Below, one piece after another: positions 1-5,836 of a stretch of DNA of 6,755 nucleotides (position 1 is the first letter of the stretch; every line of letters starts with the position of its first letter). The notes beneath the pieces were generated by a model. That model worked only from the letters and a program-made list of their open reading frames with translations. It was not told the origin of the DNA and searched no databases. This stretch comes from Clostridiales bacterium (GTDB lineage Bacteria; Bacillota; Clostridia; Oscillospirales; Acutalibacteraceae). The position numbers were made by a program, and so were the translations under genes. The DNA lies in contig DXVY01000090.1 of assembly GCA_019417145.1 (NCBI GenBank), positions 1 to 6,755 on the forward strand, given 5' to 3'.

Positions 1-80
1 TATGAGGAGGTTTAGGAGAGATTGAAAAGATGGTTGCTTTCGTCCCGACAATGAAACCCCGGGACTGATATATACGTATA
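1..80 (+). other. Tail of an upstream transcript; no gene can be assigned
   Basis: The + strand frames close quickly here (TAG at 13-15, TGA at 23-25, TGA at 3-5), so at most a few C-terminal codons of an upstream gene lie in the window and the correct frame cannot be chosen. A six-base inverted repeat, GTCCCG (42-47) with CGGGAC (60-65), encloses a 12-base loop and has no T-run after it. Together with the terminator that follows, this reads as a 3' untranslated region. The AT-rich run at 66-80 contains TATATA preceded by TG (66-74), which resembles an extended -10 box, but no convincing -35 accompanies it. Confidence 0.35.
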
Positions 81-114
81 GGACGCCGGGGCAGAAGCCG
101 GCGTCCGTTTTTTT
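81..114 (+). terminator. Rho-independent terminator upstream of the membrane protein gene
   Basis: A perfect 9-bp stem, GGACGCCGG (81-89) with CCGGCGTCC (98-106), encloses an 8-base loop and is followed after one G by seven T (108-114). This is a textbook intrinsic terminator for + strand transcripts. It ends only 32 bases before the ATG at 147, so it may act as a leader attenuator for that gene as well as the end of the preceding transcript. Confidence 0.85.
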
Positions 115-146
115 ATTCTTTTGTGCAGGGAAAGGTGGCGCGTCGC

Positions 147-770
147 ATGGGTAAGGAAAAGTCCAGCTTTGGGAAAAAGTTGCAGAATTTTTGGTATTAT
201 TACAAGGTGCACACCATTATTGGGCTGCTGGTAGCCGCTCTTATCGGCGTCACCGTATCGCAGTGCGCCAACCGGGAAAGTCCGGATTACACCGTGATCC
301 TCTACATGCAAAAGGAGCTTTCCGAACAGATGACCGACGCGGTATCAGCCGAGATGGAAAGGTATGGGAAGGACTGCAACGGCGACGGCAAGGTGATCGT
401 GGAAATCGTCAACTGTTCGTATGACCCCAACGGCTCCCGTGAGGTGACATTGGGCAGCATTGGCAAGATGCAGGCCCAGCTTGCCCTGCCCGACGCGCCG
501 TTGATGATCACGGATCAACATACCTTTGCCGACCTGGATGAGCAGGGCGTATTTGCCGTACGGGATGATCTTCCGGATCAGGACGGCAAGGCCCTGGCCC
601 TTAAGGACACGCCCCTGTACCAGGCGGTAAATGGGATAAAGGCCAATTATCTGGTCAATGAACTGTACCTATCTATTCGGGATATAAGGGATAATCAGTA
701 CGCCCAGGAATTTATGGCGGACTCGCAGGAGCTTCTGGAAAACATCCTGGCCGCCTACCTGCCCGCATAG
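147..770 (+). CDS. Hypothetical single-pass membrane protein with extracellular domain (207 aa)
   Basis: I do not recognise a named family. The ATG at 147 is preferred over the GTG at 123 because AAAGGTGG (131-138) sits 8 bases before it, whereas nothing suitable precedes the GTG. The N-terminus is basic and aromatic (FWYYYK, residues 15-20) and is followed by one hydrophobic segment at about 23-39, predicting a signal anchor. The segment ends in VSQC (37-40), which does not fit a lipobox because of the Gln before Cys. The remaining roughly 165 residues are soluble, acidic and probably outside the membrane. They contain a DxNxDGKV stretch (76-83) resembling the start of a calcium-binding loop, and a region around 112-142 (PDAPLMITDQ, then LDEQGVFAVRDDL) that loosely recalls solute-binding lipoprotein remnants. 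That resemblance is inference. It lies 74 bases before ilvD and could share its transcript. Confidence 0.75.
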   Translation: MGKEKSSFGKKLQNFWYYYKVHTIIGLLVAALIGVTVSQCANRESPDYTVILYMQKELSEQMTDAVSAEMERYGKDCNGDGKVIVEIVNCSYDPNGSREVTLGSIGKMQAQLALPDAPLMITDQHTFADLDEQGVFAVRDDLPDQDGKALALKDTPLYQAVNGIKANYLVNELYLSIRDIRDNQYAQEFMADSQELLENILAAYLPA

Positions 771-782
771 ATTGCTTTTACC

Positions 783-817
783 TCCCCGTCCGGCGGCGGG
801 GAAAGGCGTTTTATATT
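783..817 (+). terminator. Possible weak terminator or attenuator between the membrane protein gene and ilvD
   Basis: TCCCCG (783-788) pairs with CGGGGA (797-802) around an 8-base loop. The T-rich run (809-812, then 816-819) begins seven bases after the stem and is interrupted, so termination would be inefficient. TATATT at 812-817 could instead be the -10 box of an ilvD promoter, although no matching -35 is visible. Both readings are weak, and the 74-base gap is too short for a T-box leader. Confidence 0.3.
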
Positions 818-844
818 TTCCCGTCGGAGAAAGGCTGATAAGGC

Positions 845-2500
845 ATGAGAAGCGATTTGATGAAGAGTGGCCCTACGCGGGCGCCCCATCGTTCCCTTTT
901 AAACGCCATGGGCGTTTCCGAAGCCGAAATGAAGCGTCCCTTTGTGGCCGTAGTCAATTCCAAAAGCGACTATATACCTGGCCATATGCATTTGAACACG
1001 GTGGCCGACGCGGTCAAGGCCGGCATCCGGAATGCCGGCGGCGTTCCCTTCGAATTTAGCACCATCGGCGTATGCGACGGTTTATCCATGAACCACACCG
1101 GCATGAAGTATTCCCTGCCCTCCCGGGAACTGATCGCCGATTCCATTGAGGTCATGCTGACCGCCCATCCCCTGGACGCCGTGGTTTTCATCCCCAACTG
1201 CGATAAGATTGTCCCTGGTATGCTCATGGCCGCCTGCCGGCTGAACCTGCCCTGTATCTTTGTAAGCGGCGGGCCCATGATGCCTGGCAATTACAAGGGA
1301 AGCCGTATGGGCCTCAACGAGATGTTCGAGGCGGTAGGCAGCCATGCCGCCGGCCAGATTACCGACTGTGAACTGACCGAAATGGAAAGAGCGGCCTGTC
1401 CGGGATGCGGTTCCTGCTCGGGCATGTATACGGCCAATTCCATGAACTGCCTGTGCGAGGCTATCGGCTTGGCGCTTCCCGGAAACGGCTCGATCCCGGC
1501 CGTCACCGGAGCTCGGCTGCGTCTGGCAAAGGAGGCGGGCGAACGGGTGATGGAATTGTTGGAAAGGGATATAAAGCCCTTGGATATCCTGACGAGGGAG
1601 GCCATTGAAAACGCCATTCGCACCGACATGGCCATCGGCTGTTCCTCCAATACGGTGCTACATCTGACCGCCGTGGCCCACGCCGCCGGACAGGACATCA
1701 CCCTGCACGACTTTGATCGGATCGGCAAAACCACTCCCCAGATCTGCAAACTCAACCCCGCCGGCTCCACCTTTATCGTAGACCTGGATCAAGTGGGCGG
1801 CATCACCGCCGTCCTCAAAGAACTGGCCCGCGGCGGGCTTATTCACACCGACTGCCAAACCGTATGCGGCACGGTGGAGGAAAAGATCGAAAGGGCACCT
1901 GAGGCCGACGGCGTCATCATCCGCCGTCTGGAGGATCCCTGGCGCAAGGACGGCGGCATAGCCGTGCTGCGGGGCAACCTGGCCATAGACGGAAGCGTAG
2001 TCAAGCAGGGCGCTGTGGCGCCTGAAATGATGGTTCACACCGGCCCCGCCCGGGTATTCGATTGTGAAGAGGACGCCTCCGCCGCCATTTACGGCGGTAA
2101 AATTCAAGCCGGAGACGTTATCGTTATCCGATATGAGGGTCCCAAAGGAGGCCCTGGCATGCGGGAGATGCTGGCTCCCACCGCCGCCCTTGTGGGCATG
2201 GGTCTGGGAAAATCGGTGGCCCTGCTCACCGACGGCAGGTTCTCCGGCGCAACCCAGGGAGCGGCAATCGGTCACATATCTCCTGAAGCGGCCGCCGGCG
2301 GCCTGATCGCCCTGGTGGAAGAGGGCGACCAAATCCATATCGATATTCCCGGTCGCAGCCTGGAGCTTCTGGTGGACGAACAAGAGCTCCAGCGCCGCCG
2401 AACGGCCTGGAAGCCGCCGGTCAAGGAGCTGAAGGGCTACATCAAGCGATACGCCCAGCATGTGACTTCCGGCGCGGCCGGCGCCGTGTTTGACGATTAA
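845..2500 (+). CDS. ilvD: Dihydroxy-acid dehydratase
   Basis: This cytoplasmic enzyme dehydrates 2,3-dihydroxy-isovalerate and 2,3-dihydroxy-3-methylvalerate to 2-keto acids, the shared penultimate step of valine and isoleucine synthesis. At 551 aa it matches the short clostridial/methanogen form rather than the 616-aa E. coli form, and it is full length. Both family signatures are present: NCDKIVPG at 118-125 and LLTDGRFSGAT at 460-470. By family knowledge, C119 and C191 (in CPGCGSCSG, 185-193) ligate the Fe-S cluster; D78, D120, carbamylated K121 and E441 hold Mg2+; and S467 is the catalytic base. The segment at 44-50 reads IPGHMHL as in E. coli IlvD, whereas [2Fe-2S] enzymes typically have a Cys there (PCNxHL), so an oxygen-labile [4Fe-4S] type is inferred. 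AGAAAGG (828-834) lies 10 bases before the ATG. No other ilv or leu genes are in the window. Confidence 0.97.
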   Translation: MRSDLMKSGPTRAPHRSLLNAMGVSEAEMKRPFVAVVNSKSDYIPGHMHLNTVADAVKAGIRNAGGVPFEFSTIGVCDGLSMNHTGMKYSLPSRELIADSIEVMLTAHPLDAVVFIPNCDKIVPGMLMAACRLNLPCIFVSGGPMMPGNYKGSRMGLNEMFEAVGSHAAGQITDCELTEMERAACPGCGSCSGMYTANSMNCLCEAIGLALPGNGSIPAVTGARLRLAKEAGERVMELLERDIKPLDILTREAIENAIRTDMAIGCSSNTVLHLTAVAHAAGQDITLHDFDRIGKTTPQICKLNPAGSTFIVDLDQVGGITAVLKELARGGLIHTDCQTVCGTVEEKIERAPEADGVIIRRLEDPWRKDGGIAVLRGNLAIDGSVVKQGAVAPEMMVHTGPARVFDCEEDASAAIYGGKIQAGDVIVIRYEGPKGGPGMREMLAPTAALVGMGLGKSVALLTDGRFSGATQGAAIGHISPEAAAGGLIALVEEGDQIHIDIPGRSLELLVDEQELQRRRTAWKPPVKELKGYIKRYAQHVTSGAAGAVFDD

Positions 2501-2516
2501 CCTGCGGGATGCGGAA

Positions 2517-2619
2517 CAACGGGGTCCCGGACCATAGGTAACCTGTGGTGACCTGGAAGATTGACGTCTGATCCACAAATAGACGACGGCTCTCACAGGA
2601 GCGGTCCCACACCTCGTTG
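2517..2619 (+). ncRNA. Candidate structured RNA in the ilvD 3' region (unrecognised)
   Basis: Pairing by eye gives a nested fold. An outer helix joins CAACGGGG (2517-2524) to CCTCGTTG (2612-2619) with one G-U pair. Next to it, GTGG-U-GACC (2545-2553, one bulged U) pairs with GGTCCCAC (2603-2610). Inside that are two hairpins: CGTCT/AGACG (2565-2569/2581-2585, 11-base loop) and GCTCT/GGAGC (2589-2593/2598-2602, CACA loop). The second hairpin abuts the enclosing helix, forming a three-way junction. A strong terminator begins seven bases later. A competing hairpin (2537-2543 with 2547-2553, one mismatch) would exclude the enclosing helix. I could not match the sequence to any riboswitch, SRP, 6S, T-box or ribozyme consensus I know. 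It could be an ilvD 3'UTR RNA, an independent small RNA, or chance folding of G+C-rich DNA. Confidence 0.35.
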
Positions 2620-2626
2620 ACTATAA

Positions 2627-2664
2627 GGGGAAAGGAAATTTAAGCCGTTTCCTTTCCCCCTTTT
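2627..2664 (+). terminator. Strong rho-independent terminator after ilvD
   Basis: GGGGAAAGGAAA (2627-2638) pairs perfectly with TTTCCTTTCCCC (2648-2659) in a 12-bp stem with a 9-base loop. One C and then TTTT follow (2661-2664), with more T-rich sequence to 2675. It ends the ilvD transcript and isolates the reductase gene downstream. On the opposite strand the run after the stem is only TT before ATAG, so the + direction is favoured. Confidence 0.88.
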
Positions 2665-2666
2665 AA

Positions 2667-2695
2667 TTTCTTTTTCTGTTTTGGCGTGGTATACT
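2667..2695 (+). promoter_or_regulatory. Putative extended -10 promoter for the aldo/keto reductase gene
   Basis: TATACT (2690-2695) is one base off the sigma-A consensus -10 box and is preceded by TG at 2687-2688, the extended -10 element. The -35 position at 17-base spacing (2667-2672, TTTCTT) is poor, as is common for extended -10 promoters. Transcription would start near 2701, giving a leader of about 33 bases that contains the ribosome binding site AAAGGA (2721-2726). Confidence 0.55.
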
Positions 2696-2734
2696 TTTAC
2701 AAGAAAATCAAAAAATACAGAAAGGATGATCTCT

Positions 2735-3655
2735 ATGAAAACCATACGCTTGGGCGGTACTCCTCTGGAGGTGCCAGCTATTGCGGTAGGCTGCATGCGT
2801 CTAAACGGCCTGGACGCGGCGGGCGCCGATCGTTTTATTCAGACCTGCATGGACAGTGGGGCAAACTTTTTTGACCATGCGGACATTTACGCCGGCGGCG
2901 AATGCGAGACAATTTTTGGCCGATTTTTGGCCCTCCACCCGGACCTGCGGGATAAAATGATCCTGCAATCGAAATGCGGCATAGTACCGGGAAAAATGTA
3001 TGATTTTTCCAAGGCGCACATACTCTCCTCGGTGGAAGGCTCCTTAAAGCGGTTGCATACCGATTATCTGGACGTCCTGTTGCTGCACCGCCCTGATCCC
3101 CTGATGGAGCCGGAGGAAGTGGCCGAGGCCTTTGAAATCCTCCACGCGGCCGGAAAGGTACGGTATTTCGGCGTATCCAATCACAATCCCATGCAGATAC
3201 AGCTGCTACAAAAGGCCATAGCCCATAAGCTTGTGGCCAATCAGCTCCAATTCAGCCCTACCAACGCCACCATGATTTCCAGCGGCATGGAGGTCAATAT
3301 GGAAACCGACGGGGCCGTAAGCCGCGACGGCTCGGTATTGGAATTCTGCCGGCTGCACAATATCACCATCCAGACGTGGTCGCCCTTCCAGTACGGCTTT
3401 TTTGGGGGCGTATATCTGGGCAGCGAGAAATACCCGGAACTGAACCGGGTCATAGACGAAATTGCCGCCCGGTACGGCGTGACCAATACGGCCGTGGTCA
3501 CCGCCTGGATTCTCCGTCATCCCGCTCAAATGCAAATGGTCACCGGCACCATGAAGGTCGACCGCATACGGGAAATCTGCGTTGGCGCCGATATTGTCCT
3601 GACCCGCGAGGAATGGTATCGCATCTATCTGGCCGCGGGCCATATTCTTCCCTGA
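2735..3655 (+). CDS. Aldo/keto reductase, YdhF-like
   Basis: This is a NAD(P)H-dependent oxidoreductase of the aldo/keto reductase superfamily (TIM barrel, cytoplasmic), 306 aa, close in length to E. coli YdhF (about 298 aa). The blocks FFDHADIY, LQSKCGI, LLLHRPDPLMEPEEVAEAF and GKVRYFGVSNHNP parallel YdhF closely. The expected catalytic tetrad is complete: D47, Y52, K80 and H118. The C-terminal cofactor region reads VTGTMKVDRI (269-278), in place of the usual GS(G/T)xxxR-type pattern. The ATG at 2735 is chosen over the upstream TTG at 2681 because AAAGGA (2721-2726) lies 8 bases before it and the protein then begins in register with the family; the TTG also lies upstream of the probable transcription start. 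It appears monocistronic, with its own promoter and terminator. The physiological substrate cannot be read from the sequence, and nothing links it functionally to ilvD. Confidence 0.93.
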   Translation: MKTIRLGGTPLEVPAIAVGCMRLNGLDAAGADRFIQTCMDSGANFFDHADIYAGGECETIFGRFLALHPDLRDKMILQSKCGIVPGKMYDFSKAHILSSVEGSLKRLHTDYLDVLLLHRPDPLMEPEEVAEAFEILHAAGKVRYFGVSNHNPMQIQLLQKAIAHKLVANQLQFSPTNATMISSGMEVNMETDGAVSRDGSVLEFCRLHNITIQTWSPFQYGFFGGVYLGSEKYPELNRVIDEIAARYGVTNTAVVTAWILRHPAQMQMVTGTMKVDRIREICVGADIVLTREEWYRIYLAAGHILP

Positions 3656-3679
3656 GGATGAAAATAGACCGAAACCACA

Positions 3680-3711
3680 GGAGCGGCGGTTATATAACCG
3701 CCGCTCCTTTT
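3680..3711 (+). terminator. Palindromic terminator between convergent genes
   Basis: Bases 3680-3707 form a perfect 28-base palindrome, giving a 12-bp stem GGAGCGGCGGTT/AACCGCCGCTCC with an ATAT loop. TTTT follows at 3708-3711. It ends the reductase transcript and lies one base from the ruvX stop codon arriving on the other strand. The minus side has no T-run next to the stem, so termination of ruvX here would be weaker. Confidence 0.85.
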
Positions 3712-3712
3712 C

Positions 3713-4132
3713 CTATTGTTCTCTTTGCCGATAACGAAGATAATCCTCCAAAATCATAACGGCGGCCACGGCGTCCACCACATTTTTCCGCTTTTTTCCT
3801 CTCGTGTCGGTATAATTCAGGGCGGTATGGGCGGATACGGTGGTGCAGCGTTCGTCCCACAGCTCCACCGGAAGACCGGAAGCCGTCCGGAGCATTTCCG
3901 CCGTTTCGGCGCATTCCTGGGCCTTGAAGCCGGCTGATCCGTCCATATTCTTGGGATATCCCACCACAATAAGCTGCGCTGAAAGTTCCTTTGCCTTCTG
4001 GGACAGGAGCTGTACAAGCTTTTCCCGGCTGCGTTCATGGATAACGCCCTTGGGAAAGGCAAAGCCCTCCCCTGCGTCGCTGACGGCCACACCGGTGCGT
4101 GCCAAACCTAAATCCACTGACATGATAATCAT
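3713..4132 (-). CDS. ruvX: Putative pre-16S rRNA nuclease / Holliday junction resolvase-like YqgF protein
   Basis: YqgF/RuvX is an RNase H-fold protein that is widespread in bacteria. The E. coli member matures the 5' end of 16S rRNA, and a role as a Holliday junction resolvase has also been proposed. The 139-aa product shows the family blocks in order: SVDLGLARTGVAVSD (5-19, with acidic D7), LIVVGYPKNMDGS (54-66), LPVELWDERCTTVSA (87-101) and NVVDAVAAVMILEDYL (117-132, D120). The acidic active-site residues D7, D93/E94 and D120 are present. The ATG at 4132 is chosen because AGGGGA (4144-4139) lies 6 bases upstream. The TTG at 4138 would touch that site and is rejected. An ATG three codons inside (4123) is possible but less well spaced. 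It follows the phosphatase gene by 10 bases and is almost certainly co-transcribed with it. Confidence 0.95.
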   Translation of the reverse strand: MIIMSVDLGLARTGVAVSDAGEGFAFPKGVIHERSREKLVQLLSQKAKELSAQLIVVGYPKNMDGSAGFKAQECAETAEMLRTASGLPVELWDERCTTVSAHTALNYTDTRGKKRKNVVDAVAAVMILEDYLRYRQREQ

Positions 4133-4142
4133 TTGCAATCCC

Positions 4143-4826
4143 CTATTCCGAAAAATTCAGGCTTTGGAGGTTTTCCTTCCGCCACCACTTTTGCCCCGCC
4201 AGCGTGGACATTTCCGTATCCAAATGGGAAATATCGTTTTCCAGCGCCAGCCGGCAACCGCCAATCCCATCCATTTCCAGCACACTCACTCCCGTATTAT
4301 CGCACCAGTCCACCTGGGCCAGACGCTGGATGGTCCAGCCCTTGGCGCGGCAGAGCAGATTGCGGATCGCGCAGCCGTGAGAGACTATGGCCACGGCTCT
4401 GCCCCGCTCCCACTCCGCTATCTGGCAGACCGTATCCCATATCCGCTCATAAACATCCGTCATGGCCTCCCCGCCGGCCGGGGCAAACAAATGCGGCTCC
4501 AGATTCCACCGCCGGGCGTCTTCGGGATTTATAAGCGGAAACGCAGCCCAGGGCTGGCCCTCCATATATCCCCCGTTGATTTCGATTAGACCATCGTGCG
4601 TATGTACAGGCAGACCGTGGTAGCGGTTGACCGCCTCGGCCGTGAGCCGGGTGCGCCGCAGCGGGCTGGCGTAGACCGCGTCCAGATGGATTTCCCTAAA
4701 CCGTTCGGCCAGGCGCTCCAGCTGCCGCCGGCCCTTATCGCTGATATCCGAATCGGTATGGCCGTGAAAAATACGGTCTATATTGCCCCGGGCCTCACAG
4801 TGGCGGATTATATACAGGGTGGTCAT
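4143..4826 (-). CDS. Histidine phosphatase family protein (phosphoglycerate mutase-like)
   Basis: This is a cytoplasmic phosphatase or mutase of the histidine phosphatase clan, 227 aa. H9 in the N-terminal IIRHCEARGN is the expected phospho-accepting residue, with R8 beside it. SPLRRTRLTA (54-63) supplies the conserved Arg (R58), E82 in LIEINGGYMEG fits the proton donor, and SHG (149-151) gives the second catalytic His (H150). The motif is RHC rather than the textbook RHG. The active-site set is otherwise complete, so I expect activity. The substrate is unclear: 2,3-bisphosphoglycerate-independent phosphatases, alpha-ribazole phosphatases and nucleotide or sugar phosphatases all share this architecture. 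The start ATG has GGAGGG 11 bases upstream (4843-4838), a slightly long spacing, and no in-frame start lies nearer. It precedes ruvX in a two-gene unit separated from the pyr genes by a terminator. Confidence 0.9.
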   Translation of the reverse strand: MTTLYIIRHCEARGNIDRIFHGHTDSDISDKGRRQLERLAERFREIHLDAVYASPLRRTRLTAEAVNRYHGLPVHTHDGLIEINGGYMEGQPWAAFPLINPEDARRWNLEPHLFAPAGGEAMTDVYERIWDTVCQIAEWERGRAVAIVSHGCAIRNLLCRAKGWTIQRLAQVDWCDNTGVSVLEMDGIGGCRLALENDISHLDTEMSTLAGQKWWRKENLQSLNFSE

Positions 4827-4882
4827 GCCGTTTTCATCCCTCCGTATTACATTAGGCTGTCATGAAGGCAATCTTCTTTCAA

Positions 4883-4919
4883 GAAGAAAACCAGCCGGTC
4901 ATATGGGCGCCGGCCGGTT
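4883..4919 (-). terminator. Terminator of the pyr operon (hairpin may act in both directions)
   Basis: Read on the minus strand, AACCGGCCGG (4919-4910) pairs with CCGGCTGGTT (4898-4889) through ten pairs including one G-U, with an 11-base loop. A T-rich tail (TTCTTCTT, 4888-4881) continues from the stem. It lies five bases after the pyrD stop codon and separates the pyr operon from the phosphatase-ruvX pair. The + strand also has TTTTT at 4918-4922, so the hairpin could stop transcription in either direction. Confidence 0.75.
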
Positions 4920-4924
4920 TTTCT

Positions 4925-5836
4925 TTACCAGGGCTGGACCTTTCCGGTCAGCTCGCTGACATTTTCAATGCCGTTATCGTCCAGGTACTTTTCCAAACCG
5001 GACACAATTTTGATGCAGGCGTAAGGGTCGGTAAAATTAGCGGCCCCCACCTGTATAGCCGATGCGCCGGCCAGCATCATCTCCACCGCGTCCTCCCATT
5101 TGGAAATGCCGCCCATACCCACCACCGGGATTTTAACCCGGTTGGATACCTCCCAAACCATGCGCACGGCAACCGGAAAGACCGCCGGACCGGATAATCC
5201 GCCGGTATTGTTCTTCAAGATGGGCCGGCGGGTGCGCAGATCAATGCGCATGCCGGTGATGGTGTTGATAAGGGACAAGGCGTCCGCCCCTTCGGCCTCC
5301 ACAGCGGCGGCTATATCGCCGATGTTGGAAGCATTGGGCGAAAGCTTGACCATCAGCGGCTTCTTGCAGACCTTCCGCACCGCCCGGGTGACGGCGGCCG
5401 CCGCGTCGCAGGAGGTGCCGAAGGCCGCGCCACCGTGCTTTACGTTGGGGCAGGAAATGTTCATTTCCACCATGTCCGCGGCCGTATCATTCAGCCGCTC
5501 GGCCACGGCGGCATAGTCCTCGGCCGTATTCCCGGCGATATTGGCGATAACCCGGGTGCCCTGGCCGGCCAGCCAGGGGATCTCGTACTTTACCACAAAA
5601 TCAATACCCGGATTTTGCAGCCCCACGCTGTTGATCATGCCGGCCGGCGTTTCCGCGATGCGCGGCGGGGGATTTCCCAGCCGCGGCTCCAGCGTGGTGC
5701 CCTTGCAGGACACGCCGCCGATATTGCTTAATGCATACAGTTCGGAATACTCCCGGCCAAAACCAAAGGTGCCGGACGCGGCGATGACAGGGTTGGCAAA
5801 TTCCACGCCGGCGATGGTAACCTTCATATTCGCCAT
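4925..5836 (-). CDS. pyrD: Dihydroorotate dehydrogenase B (NAD+), catalytic subunit
   Basis: PyrDB oxidises dihydroorotate to orotate using FMN, the fourth step of UMP synthesis, in the cytosol. Class 1B enzymes are heterotetramers with PyrK, whose gene lies immediately upstream. The 303-aa product is a full-length TIM barrel. Visible motifs are NPVIAASGTFGFG (15-27), VSCKGTT (42-48, K46 at the flavin), NSVGLQNPG (69-77), the active-site loop MNISCPNVKHGG (125-136) with catalytic base C129, MVKLSPN (162-168), N191 in SLINTITG, and the phosphate-binding region GMGGISKWEDA (240-250). A Cys base is the class 1 hallmark; class 2 enzymes use Ser. The ATG at 5836 shares its A with the pyrK stop (TAATG). 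The TTG at 5842 is rejected because it would be only a few bases from the ribosome binding site. Translation is probably coupled to pyrK. No pyrE follows; a terminator does. Confidence 0.97.
   Translation of the reverse strand: MANMKVTIAGVEFANPVIAASGTFGFGREYSELYALSNIGGVSCKGTTLEPRLGNPPPRIAETPAGMINSVGLQNPGIDFVVKYEIPWLAGQGTRVIANIAGNTAEDYAAVAERLNDTAADMVEMNISCPNVKHGGAAFGTSCDAAAAVTRAVRKVCKKPLMVKLSPNASNIGDIAAAVEAEGADALSLINTITGMRIDLRTRRPILKNNTGGLSGPAVFPVAVRMVWEVSNRVKIPVVGMGGISKWEDAVEMMLAGASAIQVGAANFTDPYACIKIVSGLEKYLDDNGIENVSELTGKVQPW

Noticed and set aside
37..40. Lipoprotein signal in the membrane protein (residues 37-40)
   Set aside because: VSQC has Gln at the position before Cys, where a lipobox needs Gly, Ala or Ser; a signal anchor fits better. 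Positions here are residues, not bases.
12..311. A 99-codon minus-strand open frame at the left edge
   Set aside because: It crosses the terminator hairpin and the start of the membrane-protein gene, with no ribosome binding site and no recognisable product.
771..844. T-box or leader-peptide attenuator ahead of ilvD
   Set aside because: The gap is only 74 bases, with no T-box sequence and no run of branched-chain amino acid codons.
1658..2596. A 312-codon open frame antisense to the second half of ilvD
   Set aside because: It mirrors a highly conserved, full-length ilvD, has no plausible ribosome binding site or domain, and is Gly/Ala/His-rich as expected for a G+C-rich shadow frame.
2517..2619. 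tRNA, SRP RNA or known riboswitch in the ilvD 3' region
   Set aside because: There is no acceptor/T-arm consensus, no SRP tetraloop motif, and none of the conserved core sequences of the TPP, FMN, SAM, lysine, glycine, cobalamin, guanidine or c-di-GMP classes that I can recall.
2593..2796. A minus-strand small protein over the ilvD-reductase gap
   Set aside because: It spans the terminator and promoter region and the start of the reductase gene, with no family resemblance.
3840..4589. A 249-codon + strand open frame across ruvX and the phosphatase gene
   Set aside because: It runs antisense to two recognisable genes and its translation shows no motif; long antisense frames are expected at this base composition.
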